A stretch of DNA of 64,000 nucleotides from Chalciporus piperatus (taxonomy: Eukaryota > Basidiomycota > Agaricomycetes > Boletales > Boletaceae), in the NCBI GenBank assembly GCA_038093975.1, contig JBBPTG010000006.1:372001-436000 (forward strand), written 5' to 3'. Below the pieces are notes generated by a model. That model made no database searches and was not told the origin of the DNA. It saw nothing but the letters and a program-made list of their open reading frames with translations. The position numbers were made by a program, and so were the translations under genes. Positions 24,601 through 36,062 of the stretch are shown in pieces (position 1 is the stretch's first letter; the number at the start of each line of letters is the position of its first letter).

Positions 24601-26123
24601 TCATCGTCAAAGCAGAGGACTTGGGACCCGACGATATGCGAACATGAGTTCAGCGTGAAGACATTCCGGATGAATGGCTGCGTCTCGCCTTGTTTGACAT
24701 AGTCGTTAGATATGTAACCGAACAGTTGTTGGGAGACTGACCTTGGCGAGTTACCATGTTTGCTATTTGGATGACCGGATCGACGTTGGCTTCGGGGAAG
24801 ATACCTTTCCGTCCAGCACACTCGATATCAAAACTAAGTATACGCAGGGGTGCAATCTTCTGCCAATCTCCTTCGGGGGGATGGGATATGAATGCGTTCC
24901 ACCTTCGGGCAATGTTAACCATGACATTTATGAGAGGATTGGTCGCCACTGACTTCACACTGAGCTCGATTTGACAGGCAGAACGTTTTGCTTTCTCAGC
25001 GGTAAGCTTGTATTTTCCGCCAGGGATCTCAATCCAATTCATCCCAACCACCTGAGGACCAAACATAAACAGTGACATCCATCTAAAGTGTAAAGGACCA
25101 ACCTTGGTATCTATCATGAACCGGAGTATGTAGGGGATATTACTCTCGTAAGTAGCATAGGGTTGGCCAGCTGGGAAGAAATCACGGAATGAAATTTCAC
25201 CCCGCTCGAAGACGCGTAATTACCACCAGGGGGGAAAGTCAGCATACCAAACGTCAACCAGTTGAGGAAGACTCATCTCTAACTTTGGGGAGCGATCTTG
25301 GGTCGCTGATCGTCAACTTTATAAACGGGATCCAGTCGTCCCCTCGGTAACCCCATAGTGTACGCTTCTTCACGATTTCGATATCAACGATAGAGTTACC
25401 TCCCGAAGTTTGCTACTCCAATGTATCTTGTGAGATCATCCGACTCTTAGGCTAGTTCGAGACACGGAGCCACTTACATTGAGGGCGTCCAAGAATGCGC
25501 GCAGATCATCATTATCGAACCCGCGAGGAACCGGAACGTAGAAATAAGGCATAAATTGTACGACGTTTACGAGGACACTGTGTCCAGCCTAGAATGGTTC
25601 AGTGGTTAAGCACAAGTATTTGGAGGCAAGGAAGGAGCATACTTCGGTAACACCGTACATACGCAGCATCGTACCTCCGGACTCGGGATCCGTAGCATTC
25701 TCGATCTCCACTTGTTGAAAGACTAGCCCCAAGTATGTTAGCAAAGCTCATAGCTGTAAGACATGACATACTTATGGTGTCCGTCTTCTCGTTTATTGGT
25801 TTGAGCTTTGGACGAGCCCAAGCATCCGCGCCACCTTCGGCAGCTGAGGCATGGAAGGACAATTTAGTCGGACGGAGTCTGCGAGATAATTGTTACACAC
25901 ATTGACCATTTGACTTGTTCTGACTGAGCTGTTCTAGCACATCGGCGAATGAGGAATCTTGCGACTGCTGTGTGCCAGCGGGGCCGAGCTTTCTTCGTTT
26001 CGCCACTGGTTTGGGCGAGGTTTCTGGTTTCGCTCTGAGCGTACACGTTTGTAAGAACAACGCGTCCAGCAGAGGTCGAAAAGCTGGTTACCTGTTGCTC
26101 CCATTAGCCTTTGGAGCGGCCAT
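21693..26123 (-). CDS. POL3: DNA polymerase delta catalytic subunit
   Basis: This is the replicative B-family polymerase with 3'-5' exonuclease. I placed 23 exons, from 26092-26123 (M-A-A-P-K-A-N-G) to 21693-21806, giving 1069 residues, normal for the family. Motifs in order: exonuclease [10 protein letters not shown], exonuclease [10 protein letters not shown], polymerase [17 protein letters not shown], polymerase C Y-G-D-T-D-S-V. The C-terminus has CysA (C-L-S-C and C-N-N-C) and CysB (C-Q-R-C and C-T-S-K-D-C), the latter an Fe-S and B-subunit site in relatives. Intron 25216-25276 fits AT-AC ends and intron 23820-23876 has a GC donor. Several introns are multiples of three without stops (24903-24953, 22631-22678). 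Confidence 0.95.
25216..25276 (-). other. Putative AT-AC intron in POL3
   Basis: The coding strand reads AGA G|atgagt ... taattac|GC GTC TTC. Splicing here gives K-V-R-G-V-F-E-R-G-E, which aligns without gaps to the A-R-R-L-L-E-Q-G region of animal delta polymerases. No AG exists before the V-F-E codons, so a GT-AG choice would delete six residues (V-R-G-V-F-E). Confidence 0.55.
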
Positions 26124-26369
26124 GACAAGAAGAGGATATGGACGGTCGGAGCTGGACAAGAGACGCGTCCGGTCACTGTCGTGCCACACCGTGTGTCATC
26201 AGAATGGCAACGCGTATGGTCGTGTTTGTAACGTTCCATTCTCGGAGTAACCCCTGTCTGTCCCGCTCACTCAGAACGCAGCCTGAGTACCCGCGAATCC
26301 TATCATTCATGAAATGTGATCTAGTCAACACAAACATGTATTTATACATTCCGTCTGGGTAACATATCC

Positions 26370-27474
26370 TCATCGGAGGAAGAGCTGGGTGCACATGCTA
26401 ATAGTATCAGCAGGTGATTTGACAGTGTGACCCACGGTCCTCGAATCCGTGTAGATCTCGTGGTCATTCCCTCCCTAAGGCGAACCAGTCAATGCATGAT
26501 CACATAAAGGCGGATCCGATACGACACTCACTGCCTGAGTTTTGTCTCCAAAGAAGTGAATTTCCTCAAATCCTTCCTCCTGAACGAACTGCAGGCAGTA
26601 CCGCTTGTCCCAACCCTCGGGGAAAGCATCAAATGAGATCTGACCACCAATGGAGAACGTTAATTTGAGATCAAGGTTCTCGGGACGACATAGCTCGCGG
26701 AGCTTCTCGATGAGCGCAGCACGGATTTGGTGTTTCTAGTGATCCTTGTGAGTACTTATATTTTGGTCCGTGGACACATTTACTCTGTCATATTCCATGA
26801 ACTCATCACGCTCTTTCTGCCTTTTCAAGGAGACATCTCAGCTAAGGATTGTGAAGCGGGCTGACGGAGACCTACGTTGCATTTCTGCCGATGGGACTCA
26901 CGTTGATCATCCCATTGCGAAATTCGATGAAGGTGCCACTGGACAGCGGCTCAACAAAACTAACAATAGGCAATGAGGCAATAACGAACCGCTTGATTGG
27001 AACGTCGATTTCAGACAAGTAGCGAAGGATGAAGTTGACGAGTTTCTTGTACTTGTCTTCCCCTACGAAGTTGATGAATGACTGCGTTGCCAGAGGCTCC
27101 CCGAGACGGTAGGCAGTCAATCCGTTCTCTGCAAACCCAAAGTCAAAGTCTTCGAGGACTTGAAGGACGTCAGCAATAATCCGCCGGTGCTATTGTGAGG
27201 CCAACCGTTCTTCTCGCCCACAGAGAGTTGTTCACTGATCTTCGCGAGATCAGATCCTCCAACAAATCCTACAGCTACACGCTGTCTGAGCTCGCTTAGA
27301 AACTTGATCATTTCCGGCGAGACCTTCTGTCTAAGAGGTGGTCACTGCTCAAGATGGACCGTCTAGTTTTTGGCCATTGCAATGGGGATCATACCTAGGA
27401 GGCGTGAGTGTTCCATCTACATCAAAGAGGACCAGCTTCTTGATGGGACGACTTGCAAAATCTGGGGAGATCAT
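26370..27474 (-). CDS. SEC53: Phosphomannomutase
   Basis: It converts mannose-6-phosphate to mannose-1-phosphate, needed for GDP-mannose, N-glycans and GPI anchors; cytosolic. Seven exons (27395-27474, 27206-27330, 26990-27158, 26876-26938, 26784-26820, 26532-26735, 26370-26474) give 260 residues, close to the usual 246-262. The HAD catalytic motif F-D-V-D-G-T-L-T lies near residue 18. Other family blocks are [24 protein letters not shown] and H-F-F-G-D-K-T followed by G-G-N-D-H-E-I-Y. The third exon uses a caag acceptor; a later acceptor would lose the D-F-G-F-A part. It shares a 191-bp start-to-start region with the next gene. Confidence 0.95.
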
Positions 27475-27665
27475 GGTGGTTCTGTTGTGGTGTATCCGAG
27501 TTGGACGTGCCAACGAGTTCGGGATTCGGCTTCGATTAGATGTGGCGGTGCAACACATACCGATGAGAGTCATGACAGACGCACAGCGAGTCAGATCTTG
27601 ACCAACTTATAAACTACGTACTTACCAGCGGAGGAACCCAGCTGAAAACCACGATAGAGTTGGAG
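27475..27665. promoter_or_regulatory. Head-to-head promoter region, SEC53 / VMS1
   Basis: The two ATGs are 191 bp apart on opposite strands. I see no clear TATA box. The assignment follows from position only. Confidence 0.4.
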
Positions 27666-29822
27666 ATGGCACACAGATACCACGTCTTTTCTCTGCCATC
27701 AGAGTTGGTAGACAGCCTCACGCCCCGAAATTTGGTCGGGCAGCTCCCCGCTCGTGAACCTTCTCCACTCCCTCCCTCAAACGTAACGCAGGCCCCAAAC
27801 GCAAAAGCCTGTAACATTTGCCTCGGTGCTACTTTTGTGGGCGTCGACGAGCAGCGCCTGCATTTCCGCACAGACTGGCACAGGTACAACGTCAAGATAC
27901 GTCTTACTGGTGGCAACCCCGTCACAGAGTCCACTTTCGCCCAATTAGTAGATGGTACGCTTCTCTCCTCTCTCAAACTATTCGGGTGAAAGAATTGAGA
28001 GAGTTGGCGTTTTATCTTGCAACGCAGGGCTGGAAGATTCCCTCTCGGGTTCCGCATCTTCCGATGACGAGACCTCAGATGAATCAGACGCAGTCAATGC
28101 ACTCGTTAGCAAAGTCAAGCGTAGCGCCCTATCCGATTCTCCAGAAGACAACACCCCCCGAACTCCACTGACAGCTATCACCTGGTTCCACTCCCCACCA
28201 TCGACACAAATCGGAGTCTATCGAATGCTATTGCCCCTTGACACTCCGCCGTCAGCATACTTGGACGAACTGAAAGAAATGCAAACGTTCGTAGAGGGCG
28301 GAAGGAAATGGGCCATGTTTTTGGTTGCTGGTGGTCATTTCGCTGGCGCGGTAGCGAGGGTTAGTCGAGCGGCAGACGAGCAGGATGAAGTAGTGCAGAC
28401 AAAAGCAAAACGAAAACCTCCGAAACCAAAGCCAGAAACCGAAGTTTTTAAGCACAAGACGTTCCATCGATATACGAGTTAGGCTGGCTTTACTTGAAAT
28501 TGGAACAACACTGATCGGAATCCAGCTCGCAGGAAACAGGGAGGATCCCAATCGGTGAACGATAATTCCAAAGGGGCTGCAATCAGTGCTGGGGCTATGT
28601 TGCGTCGATATGGGGAGCAGGCTTTGCGCGATGTAAGTGGTCAATCGACAGAGTGTCCTGGGAGGGTTACTCACCAGAACCTTGGCAGGATATCCGCAAT
28701 TTGCTGCAAGAGTGGGCAGAAGATATCCACGAATGCGAACGTATTTTCATCCGAGCAAGTGTATCAAACCGACGCATTTTCCTCGATTACGAGGGATGTG
28801 TAATCAACAAAGGCGATGACAGACTGCGGACCTTCCCTTTCCCAACGCGCCGACCTGTATGTTCTCAGAATTTCCAGGAATTTCCCGCTTAAATATACAC
28901 ATTGTAGACGCAAGCGGAACTTTCCCGTTGTCTGCAGGAACTAGTCAAAGTCAAAGTCTCGCACCTCACTGAAGATGCCCTCCGGGAACAAGACGAAGCA
29001 TATCTTGCTTCCCTTCCAAAGCCCAAACCTCAGCCTCCGCAATCCACTCATGAGTTGTCAGAGAAACCCAAAGCAGTACGCCTCACCAAAGAAGAAGAGC
29101 TCCTTCGCGAAAAATGGGGTCGTTTGCTTGACATGGTTTCCAAAGGTCGTCTCGAACCTTTGAAAGGCTTTTGGGAGCGTGAAGGGGAAGGTATTGGAGG
29201 TGTCGATGCCCCCATTCCAGAGTGGACAGGTGACCGGAGGGCATCATTGTTACAGGTTGCAGCCCAATCGGGACAAGAAGATGTCGTGCAGTGGCTACTC
29301 TTTGATTTGCATGCCGATCCGACGGTCCCAGTTTCGCTCACATGGACGAAAGAAGGTGGAGATGAGCCAGATGCGTCCGATGTGGAAGCCCCTCCTGCTG
29401 GCTCACGACGTACAGCATACGACTTGGCGCGATCCCGTGCGGTGCGTGACGTGTTTCGACGGTGTGCTGGAGAGAAACCAGATTGGTGGGATTGGTTTGG
29501 TGTTGCTCACGTCCCGAGTGCGCTGAGCAAGGAGAAGGAAGAAGAGAGAGACGAGAAGAAGAAACAGAGGAGAAAGGGGTTGAGGGACAAGATGCGGGAG
29601 AGGGAAGCGCGAGACCAGGAGAAGAGCTCTGAGGTAGTGGTGCCGGTGGAAGAGCCCCAGAAGCCGAAGAAGGAGCCACCAAGTGGACCGCAGAAGCTTG
29701 GGGGCTCATCTGGCTCGGTGGATGGCATTAGCGGACTGACTCCGGAGATGAGGGCAAAGGTAGAACGCGAGCGGAGGGCTCGGGCGGCAGAGGTACGGTT
29801 GAAGACGCTCAGTGGACGTTGA
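27666..29822 (+). CDS. VMS1: VMS1/ANKZF1-type peptidyl-tRNA hydrolase of ribosome quality control
   Basis: It releases stalled nascent chains from 60S-peptidyl-tRNA and works with Cdc48/p97. Five exons (27666-27954, 28028-28477, 28526-28632, 28689-28856, 28908-29822) give 642 residues. Order: C2H2-like finger C-N-I-C ... H-F-R-T-D-W-H (about 48-72), VLRF1 domain with R-R-K-Q-G-G-S-Q, where the second glutamine matches the catalytic Gln of yeast Vms1, ankyrin repeats (L-L-Q-V-A-A-Q-S-G), a charged coiled coil, and a C-terminal R-x5-A-A-x2-R motif, the p97-binding VIM. The exon 2/3 join needs donor gttagg and gives Y-T-T-R-R-K-Q. Confidence 0.92.
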
Positions 29823-30005
29823 CGATCTTGGTTTTGCCATTAGACTTGCTGGTCTAGTTTAGAGATTACTTTCTCGACATACATTGTACCACGACGCTTT
29901 TGGGTTGGGTATTACGAACGTGATACGTGACCAGACGCGTTCGCGTTGGTCACGTGCGTTGTAATAATTCGCTCTTTGTTGAGAACGGTCATCAAGCAAA
30001 CTCAA

Positions 30006-32894
30006 ATGGTCCAGTCAAGGCGCGCTCGGATAGTCGATGACTCTGATTCTGGCGGGGACACCGAACCAGACACTCCCAAACCAACTCACCGACAGGGTAG
30101 CAAAAAGCGTATCAGCGATGTCTATGCGGACCACGACGGCAGTTTCGATGGTGGACGCACCCCGCTGAGAACAGTCAGCATCAATGACGATGCAGCCGAG
30201 AAACGGAGGAGAAGGAAGAGTACAAAGCTAGCCGTCTTTGACGGATCCGAGGCAGGTCCTTCGTCGGGGGAGAGAATGGACACTGGGGAGAACGCGAGAG
30301 CAGGCCAAGCGAAACAGAAACAACAACAGCTGAACTCTGCGGTTCCTCCCCCTGTCATAGACGTTCCCCTAGATGTCATGAACTCCAATTACGAGGAGTG
30401 GATGAAGATGGCGACAGACAATGTGAGTTGAAAGGGGATGGGTACCAACCGTCCTTTTCGCTCAACCGTCTTTCAGAAAATCAACGCAGCGAATTCTTGG
30501 AACTTTGCCCTCATCGACTACTTCCACGACATGTCTCTCCTCCGCAACAATACCGACAATTCTATAAATTTCCAACGTGCATCATGTACACTCGACGGTT
30601 GTGTCAAAATCTGGACAAGTCGTGTCGATAGCGTCGGGACCGAGACTGGCAAACTTCTCAGTAACCTCGCGAACGAGGGTACGGTGGCAGATGGGGAAGA
30701 GGACGAAGCCGGGTCCGACAATCCTGATGCCCAGGATGGATCGCAGCCGAGGAAGAAGAAGAAAGCGCATCGACCTGACTCGACTCTTGCCAAAGATCCC
30801 CTCCAGCTAAAGAGCAAGAAGTTTGATCTCGAATTTCACGTCGACCCCCTATTCAGAAAGACCTGCGCCGATTTCGACGAGGGTGGTGCACAAGGGCTTC
30901 TGATGAATCACCTCAGTATAGGAGTCACGGACGACGATGGATTGCGCATCGTTTTCGATGCTGGTGATTCCATGGCTAAAGTGGTGGAGGAGGAGGAACC
31001 GAAACTGGAGCCTAATGAGGACGTAGATCTTAGTTATCTAAGAAGTCGGTGTTCCTCTTTGAACCTCCTCGGAGCGCGCTGCTAAATTGTGAGGAACAGG
31101 TCATTTCTTCCCCGACCTCGACATTCTCGAGGATAGGGCTATTGTATATTCCCTTGCAGGATTCTCCTTTACTCACGACAACATCCAATTCAACGATACA
31201 ACCCTCTATCGGGACGACACCCGTGTTGAAGATGAGGATGATGATGGGAATGAACCTGGGTTTGATATCCTTGGCGACTTCAACCCCTTGGACGTTGACG
31301 GCGGCGGCGTTCCTCAAACCGAAGACTTTTTCCAAGGAGACCAAGCTGTAGATGACGACTATGGAGCTCCTGGTGGTGGGGATGATTATGGAAGCGGACA
31401 CGATGGTTCTCCAGCTGCCGAGGGTCACCAAGCCCAGAATATGCGGCCGGGAGGTTTCGTGCCATTTGATCCCCGTCGTGTACCAAACGAACGAGATCTC
31501 GTCATGGCAATGACAGATGCCGACGGTGATGGTGGTATTATGGGATACTTTGACCAGAACATCATGAAGAACTGGGCTGGCCCCGAACACTGGAAGCTGC
31601 GTAAAGTCATACGGAAACGTGAGTGAGATATCGATCTCGTTGCGCGTCACTGACAGGCATCCTTCTAGCGGAAGCCCCCGAGGGTGGTGCCGCCAAGCCC
31701 CGGCGGGAAAAGAAAGAGGCCTTTAGGATCGATTTCTTGACACCATCTGAGAAGGATGTGAAAACATTGGCGAAGGAGCTCTTTGCTCCTGTCACCCGCG
31801 GCGCTGGTATAACCTTACCCCATTACGGGACGACCAAATCGACGACGAAGAAAGGCGGGCGGGGCAAGAAGGCGAAAGAGGAGAAGCGCGATACCCACAC
31901 CCTGCCGGATGATATGCACTTCTCTAGCCGTCAACTCGTTACACTCTTCTTAAAGCCCAAGTTCTCGGTGGGTATACGGGTTCCCCATGTGGTTGCTAAT
32001 GCTTACTGTTCATGTTTTCCAGTTGAAGATGCGAGGCCAAAGGGTGCGCTTCAACGAAGCCGGCGATGGCGAAGTCGACGAGAATTTCTGGGCACAAGCT
32101 GCTGCCGACCAAGCCGCGGGCCGTATGGCTCAAGATGAGGGTGACGAGAGTAAGCGTCGCGCTCTCGCTGCAGCGATACTAAGATTCTAACTCGCATTTG
32201 CTAGGTGGCGATGCACCCGTACCATTTAACACCCAGTTCTTCAACGATGATGATGATGGTCCCGCCTTCGACGACATATACGAGGGTGATGGCGATGCTG
32301 ATGGTATCGTACCTGAGGATGCCGCTGAGCAAGATCTTTTAGCGGCGACCCAAGGCATGACCCGCCGTGTCCGACCCGAGTTTGTCAACTACGCTAAACG
32401 CGCGAAGCGTGTCGATGTCCGGAAACTGAAGGAGAACATCTGGAAAGGGTTGGATATCATGGTGCCTCAAAAACAGGAGGGAGACGATGAAATGGTGATG
32501 ACCCCTTTGAAATATTGCTCGCCTGTTCCCAGCTTATCTTATATCCCTCAGGATGTCGATGATGAATCAGCAACTGATCCCTCAGAGGGACGGCAGTTCA
32601 GCCAGGTGATATCGGGCCTTCAACGGTCATATCCTAAGGAAAAGATGGAGGATATTAGCACCAGCTTCTGCTTCATCTGTCTACTACATTTGGCCAACGA
32701 GCAAGGTTTGAAATTGCAAGCGTCATCAAATACTATACGCGATGATGACGGTGGTGGCGACGAGGCGACCGAATTGGAACAGATGGTTGCAGATTTATGG
32801 AGCCTGAAGGTGCGCCCTGTCCCCTCCACCTTCCAACAGGTACTGACGCCCCCGCCAGGTCTTTAGAGATCCAAATGCTACGCCGGCTGCATAA
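30006..32894 (+). CDS. BRN1: Condensin complex subunit 2 (CAP-H, barren family kleisin)
   Basis: This kleisin subunit closes the SMC2-SMC4 ring and compacts mitotic chromosomes. Eight exons (30006-30422, 30477-31044, 31100-31618, 31669-31967, 32023-32149, 32205-32494, 32552-32809, 32859-32894) give 837 residues. Family blocks: N-Y-E-E-W-M-K-M-A-T-D-N, K-I-N-A-A-N-S-W-N-F-A-L-I-D-Y-F-H-D, C-T-L-D-G-C-V-K-I-W-T-S-R-V-D-S, D-I-L-G-D-F-N-P-L-D, F-N-T-Q-F-F-N-D and the C-terminal winged-helix end F-I-C-L-L-H-L-A-N-E-Q-G-L. Acidic linkers are common in the family. The gene starts 183 bp after VMS1 on the same strand. Confidence 0.93.
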
Positions 32895-33318
32895 CGTGTA
32901 ATTTATTTTATTATCCGTTTTTTTCATCTTATTTGTGGTCCCATCTTGCTGTCCCGTCTATCTCTATCATTCTTTGTTGTTTGCAGTACCCAATCGATGT
33001 GATAACGTCACGGTTCTTCCTCAGGTTTGCTTGCAAGACCCCCAACCATAATTTCGACGTGGCAATGATCTCTAGTCTCGCTCACGCTCACGAAGTACTT
33101 TCCGACGGTAAGTGAAATCAAGTATAAAATCTATCGGATACAGGAACGAAAATCGGGGAATCTAAGGATACAAGGTGACCAGACCTAATGCTACAGAGGA
33201 TAAGGGTATCTATCTAACCATCTCATACGCGGAGAAAACAGAGCATAAAGATAGGCCGCAACACTCAAAAAGCATGGCAGCTCCGAGTCTCGTCAATCAT
33301 CCACCACGGTTCCAATGC
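32895..33318. other. Intergenic region, nothing recognised
   Basis: This is the 3' flank of the condensin gene and of the small minus-strand gene. It is AT-richer than the neighbouring coding sequence. Short open stretches lack conserved patterns. Confidence 0.5.
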
Positions 33319-33701
33319 TTAATGCATAGTGGCTTTCCAGCGACGCCACATGTTTTCATGTTTGGTCTGGTGCCTCGCGACGAGATCGAGGTACTCCTGA
33401 TAGGCTTTCGCCGGGAGCTCGATCGTGTCAGAGGTGGGAGTGCGGAAAGGGAAGGCGACGAGCAAGTCGGACGACGCAATGCGTGCTTGCGGGACAAGCG
33501 ATGCCAGGAAGAGGCGTTCGCCGAATGGAGTGTAGGTGTATACATCCAACCACTCATCATGGCGATTGTGAGAGCGAGCAGCTGGAAGGAACGAGCTCGA
33601 TCAGAACGTGGTCCACGTTCAACGCCGTGTTTCTTTATCTCACCTTGGATGATCATAACCTGGTGTTGAACGAGAGCGATAGCGACTGTGCCGTGGTTCA
33701 T
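33319..33701 (-). CDS. Small protein of unknown function (106 aa)
   Basis: Two exons, 33644-33701 and 33319-33581, join in phase (Q G|gtgag ... ccag|CT GCT) to give 106 residues beginning M-N-H-G-T-V-A-I-A-L and ending R-W-K-A-T-M-H. The coding nature is supported by a good splice pair and a sensible composition: D-E-W-L-D-V-Y-T-Y-T-P-F, S-L-V-P-Q-A-R-I-A-S-S-D-L-L, Y-Q-E-Y-L-D-L-V-A-R-H-Q. I see no signal peptide, membrane helix or known motif. The frame is also open upstream of this ATG to 33938, so a longer N-terminus is possible, but that part looks like leader sequence. Confidence 0.55.
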
Positions 33702-34606
33702 AGTGGAGAGACTTTCCGATGATGGTGGTGTTTGATACAGTGAGAAGTGAGGTTCAGATAATCGATACAGCTGATCAGAAACGAATGAAAGAAAGCTCAG
33801 GGAACCCGTAGCTCGCGAAGGTGATACGAAGATGATGCAGTGACGCTGGTCAGTGGGTCCAAGCTTTATGGATCGTCCTCTGGGAGGGCTATTGTTCTCG
33901 GATGGTGCGAGCGGGCCAATGTCAAGGCGCACGCGCAAGTCGCATAATAAACAAATGGCCTATTATGTGCAGGAGATCATTGAAGGGCGTAGATTGTCTT
34001 GTGTTCGCGCGAAATGGGAATAAGGTCAATTTCGTAGAACGTCCATATTTGGCCACTGTCTTGTGTTGCGGACTGAAACTTGAAGTGGACCATTTACATT
34101 GACACCCGGGGCGTGGCCCCCTTCACTCTGGAAATTGCTCTTCGCTTTGTCTCGTGTATACTTGGTGTTGAACAAGAGAACGTGTTGCGCCTTATATCCC
34201 TCATGTTTGATGAAGAGCCTGTGCCAGAGGCTGATTGAAACTAAGTCTAAATCCTCGGGGTACTAGTGTTTCGACCATCCTGCTGTGTACTACAATTTAA
34301 TTGACAGGTCCAAGACAAAATGATAGATATCCGTGGAGATGGTAGCAACATGCGATCGGTCAGCTGAGGAAACTGGGTTGGTGGATAAGGCCCGGGGAAT
34401 GGAAGCAGATGGAAGCATGAAGATCGCATTAAATAGTTCCGATATTCTTCCGTTTCACGAGGATTGCTTTCAGAGTCCCCCTCCTCCTCATACCCTTCAC
34501 ATACACTCTCACGTGTCATTTAAATACACCCCCCTAAATCGAAGGATCTGTCAAACGAGTGACGGGCAGAGAAAACCCGTGACTTGGAGGGCACAAACGT
34601 GTTCCT
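33702..34606. other. Intergenic region, nothing recognised
   Basis: About 900 bp upstream of the small gene and downstream of the first unknown paralogue. No motif, repeat or RNA gene could be supported. Confidence 0.5.
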
Positions 34607-36062
34607 TCATACAAGGTCACGTCGCAGGCGGAAATGTGGCTGCCAGCTGCCTTGGCTGACATGATGAAGGCTGACCAAAATGAGATCTTCCATGCGAATG
34701 TACTTTGCTCCTACTCTCCATCTGCGGTCCGCATCCATGTCCAACGGTTTTTTCGACATTTTCTGAAAAAGGCTTCAGATTAGCCCGATTGTGACTCCAC
34801 GACGGGAATTCTACCTCGATGAATCGATTGGTTGTCTTCGCTAGACTCTTCGCTAACCTTGCTTTCGTGATCGGATCCCTCGCCTTGCTCCAATCTCGTG
34901 AAGAGATTTGACGTTTGAATGATGAGTATCCAGGCCACTAAGTGAGTGGGGCTTTATTCAAGGTGTTCATTGGACAAGGCTACCAGCGCTCACATTTATT
35001 CTGATTGTTACAGATGGCCCACAATCTTGGAAGACATACTCATCCTTATCAATCAAACGCGCCGTAGTTCCTTTGATGGCGTCAACAAGCGCGATCCCCC
35101 ATTCATGGGGCTCCTTTGTCACGAAGATAATCGGAGGCAAAAGAGACACTTTTTCAAGGTATCTTTCTTGATCTGCCTGGGTGAAAGGCCTGTAAAGCAT
35201 TTGAGGTACAAATTTATCGGAACCTGTGACGACGACAGCATCCATTGGAATTTGTTTCCACATCGTGTAGCACTGTTGAGACACAGACTGATCGCTGTCC
35301 TATTAGGTTGTCAGTCGTTAACTCCATATTAACAGGAATAATTCTTACTTGCAAGGGCAACGGTGAGTTATATTCTTGCGAAACTTCCAATCCCTCGGAC
35401 GAGATCGGTCTTGGGTCATGGCCCATCTGAAAGGACTGGAAGTAAAGAGTGAGCGAAAACATTTTCAATATTCGTGAGCGACTGACATGTGGCAATTCAA
35501 GCAAGGGGCTGCTCAGTGCCATAAGGTTAAGATTCCATTTCGAGTCGAACCCATTCACGGAAACGATTTCTGTTTGGTCTACAGGTGACAAAGGGGGAAA
35601 GCGCGGTGTTTCAGTGACGCCTGAGTACCTGACATTGGCCTGTGGCATGTGGAACATAGGCATGTTGGACGCCATAATGTCCGGACTACACCCCGCGGTG
35701 CACCCACCCATAGAGGCAATATTTGTGTAATCTGGGGAAGGAATGGTAGAATTTCCATAGCATTGGCCTAGCTGGTAGAAGGGTGGCATTATATTCCATG
35801 TACGGTTGTTGTTAGTATCCGGAGTTGCCCTCGTGCTCATGCATGTTGCGGGATCGACGGCCAGACGGGGGGCCGCCTGGCGTGAATATACAATCAGAGC
35901 TTGGTATGGGTCCTACGGCGTGCGTCAGTGCCGTTCGACACGAATTACCACCACGGCTACCTCCTGGAGAATTGACGGCGGCGTCGCTCCCAAGGTTTCT
36001 TCGCTACGGTATAGAAAGTCATTTGTCTTAGAAACAGCCTTCTGGTGGAAAGTATTGAACAT
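34607..36062 (-). CDS. Unrecognised protein, paralogue A (399 aa)
   Basis: Six exons (35961-36062, 35487-35912, 35349-35435, 34994-35299, 34815-34937, 34607-34762) join in phase. The N-terminal half is rich in Pro, Ser, Tyr and Met with little predicted structure. The C-terminal half is compact and shared with the gene at 37402-38840: F-V-P-Q-x-x-Y-x-P, G-I-A-L-V-D-A-I, C-G-P-S-V-T-I-R-I-N-W-P-G-Y, D-P-I-T-K-A-K-L-A-K, and E-D-L-I-L-V-S-L-H-H-V-S-Q-G-S-W-Q-P-H. The exon layout matches the paralogue, including a fifth exon of exactly 123 nt. I do not recognise the family. An N-terminal disordered part with a C-terminal folded domain is compatible with a regulator, but that is only a guess. Confidence 0.7.
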
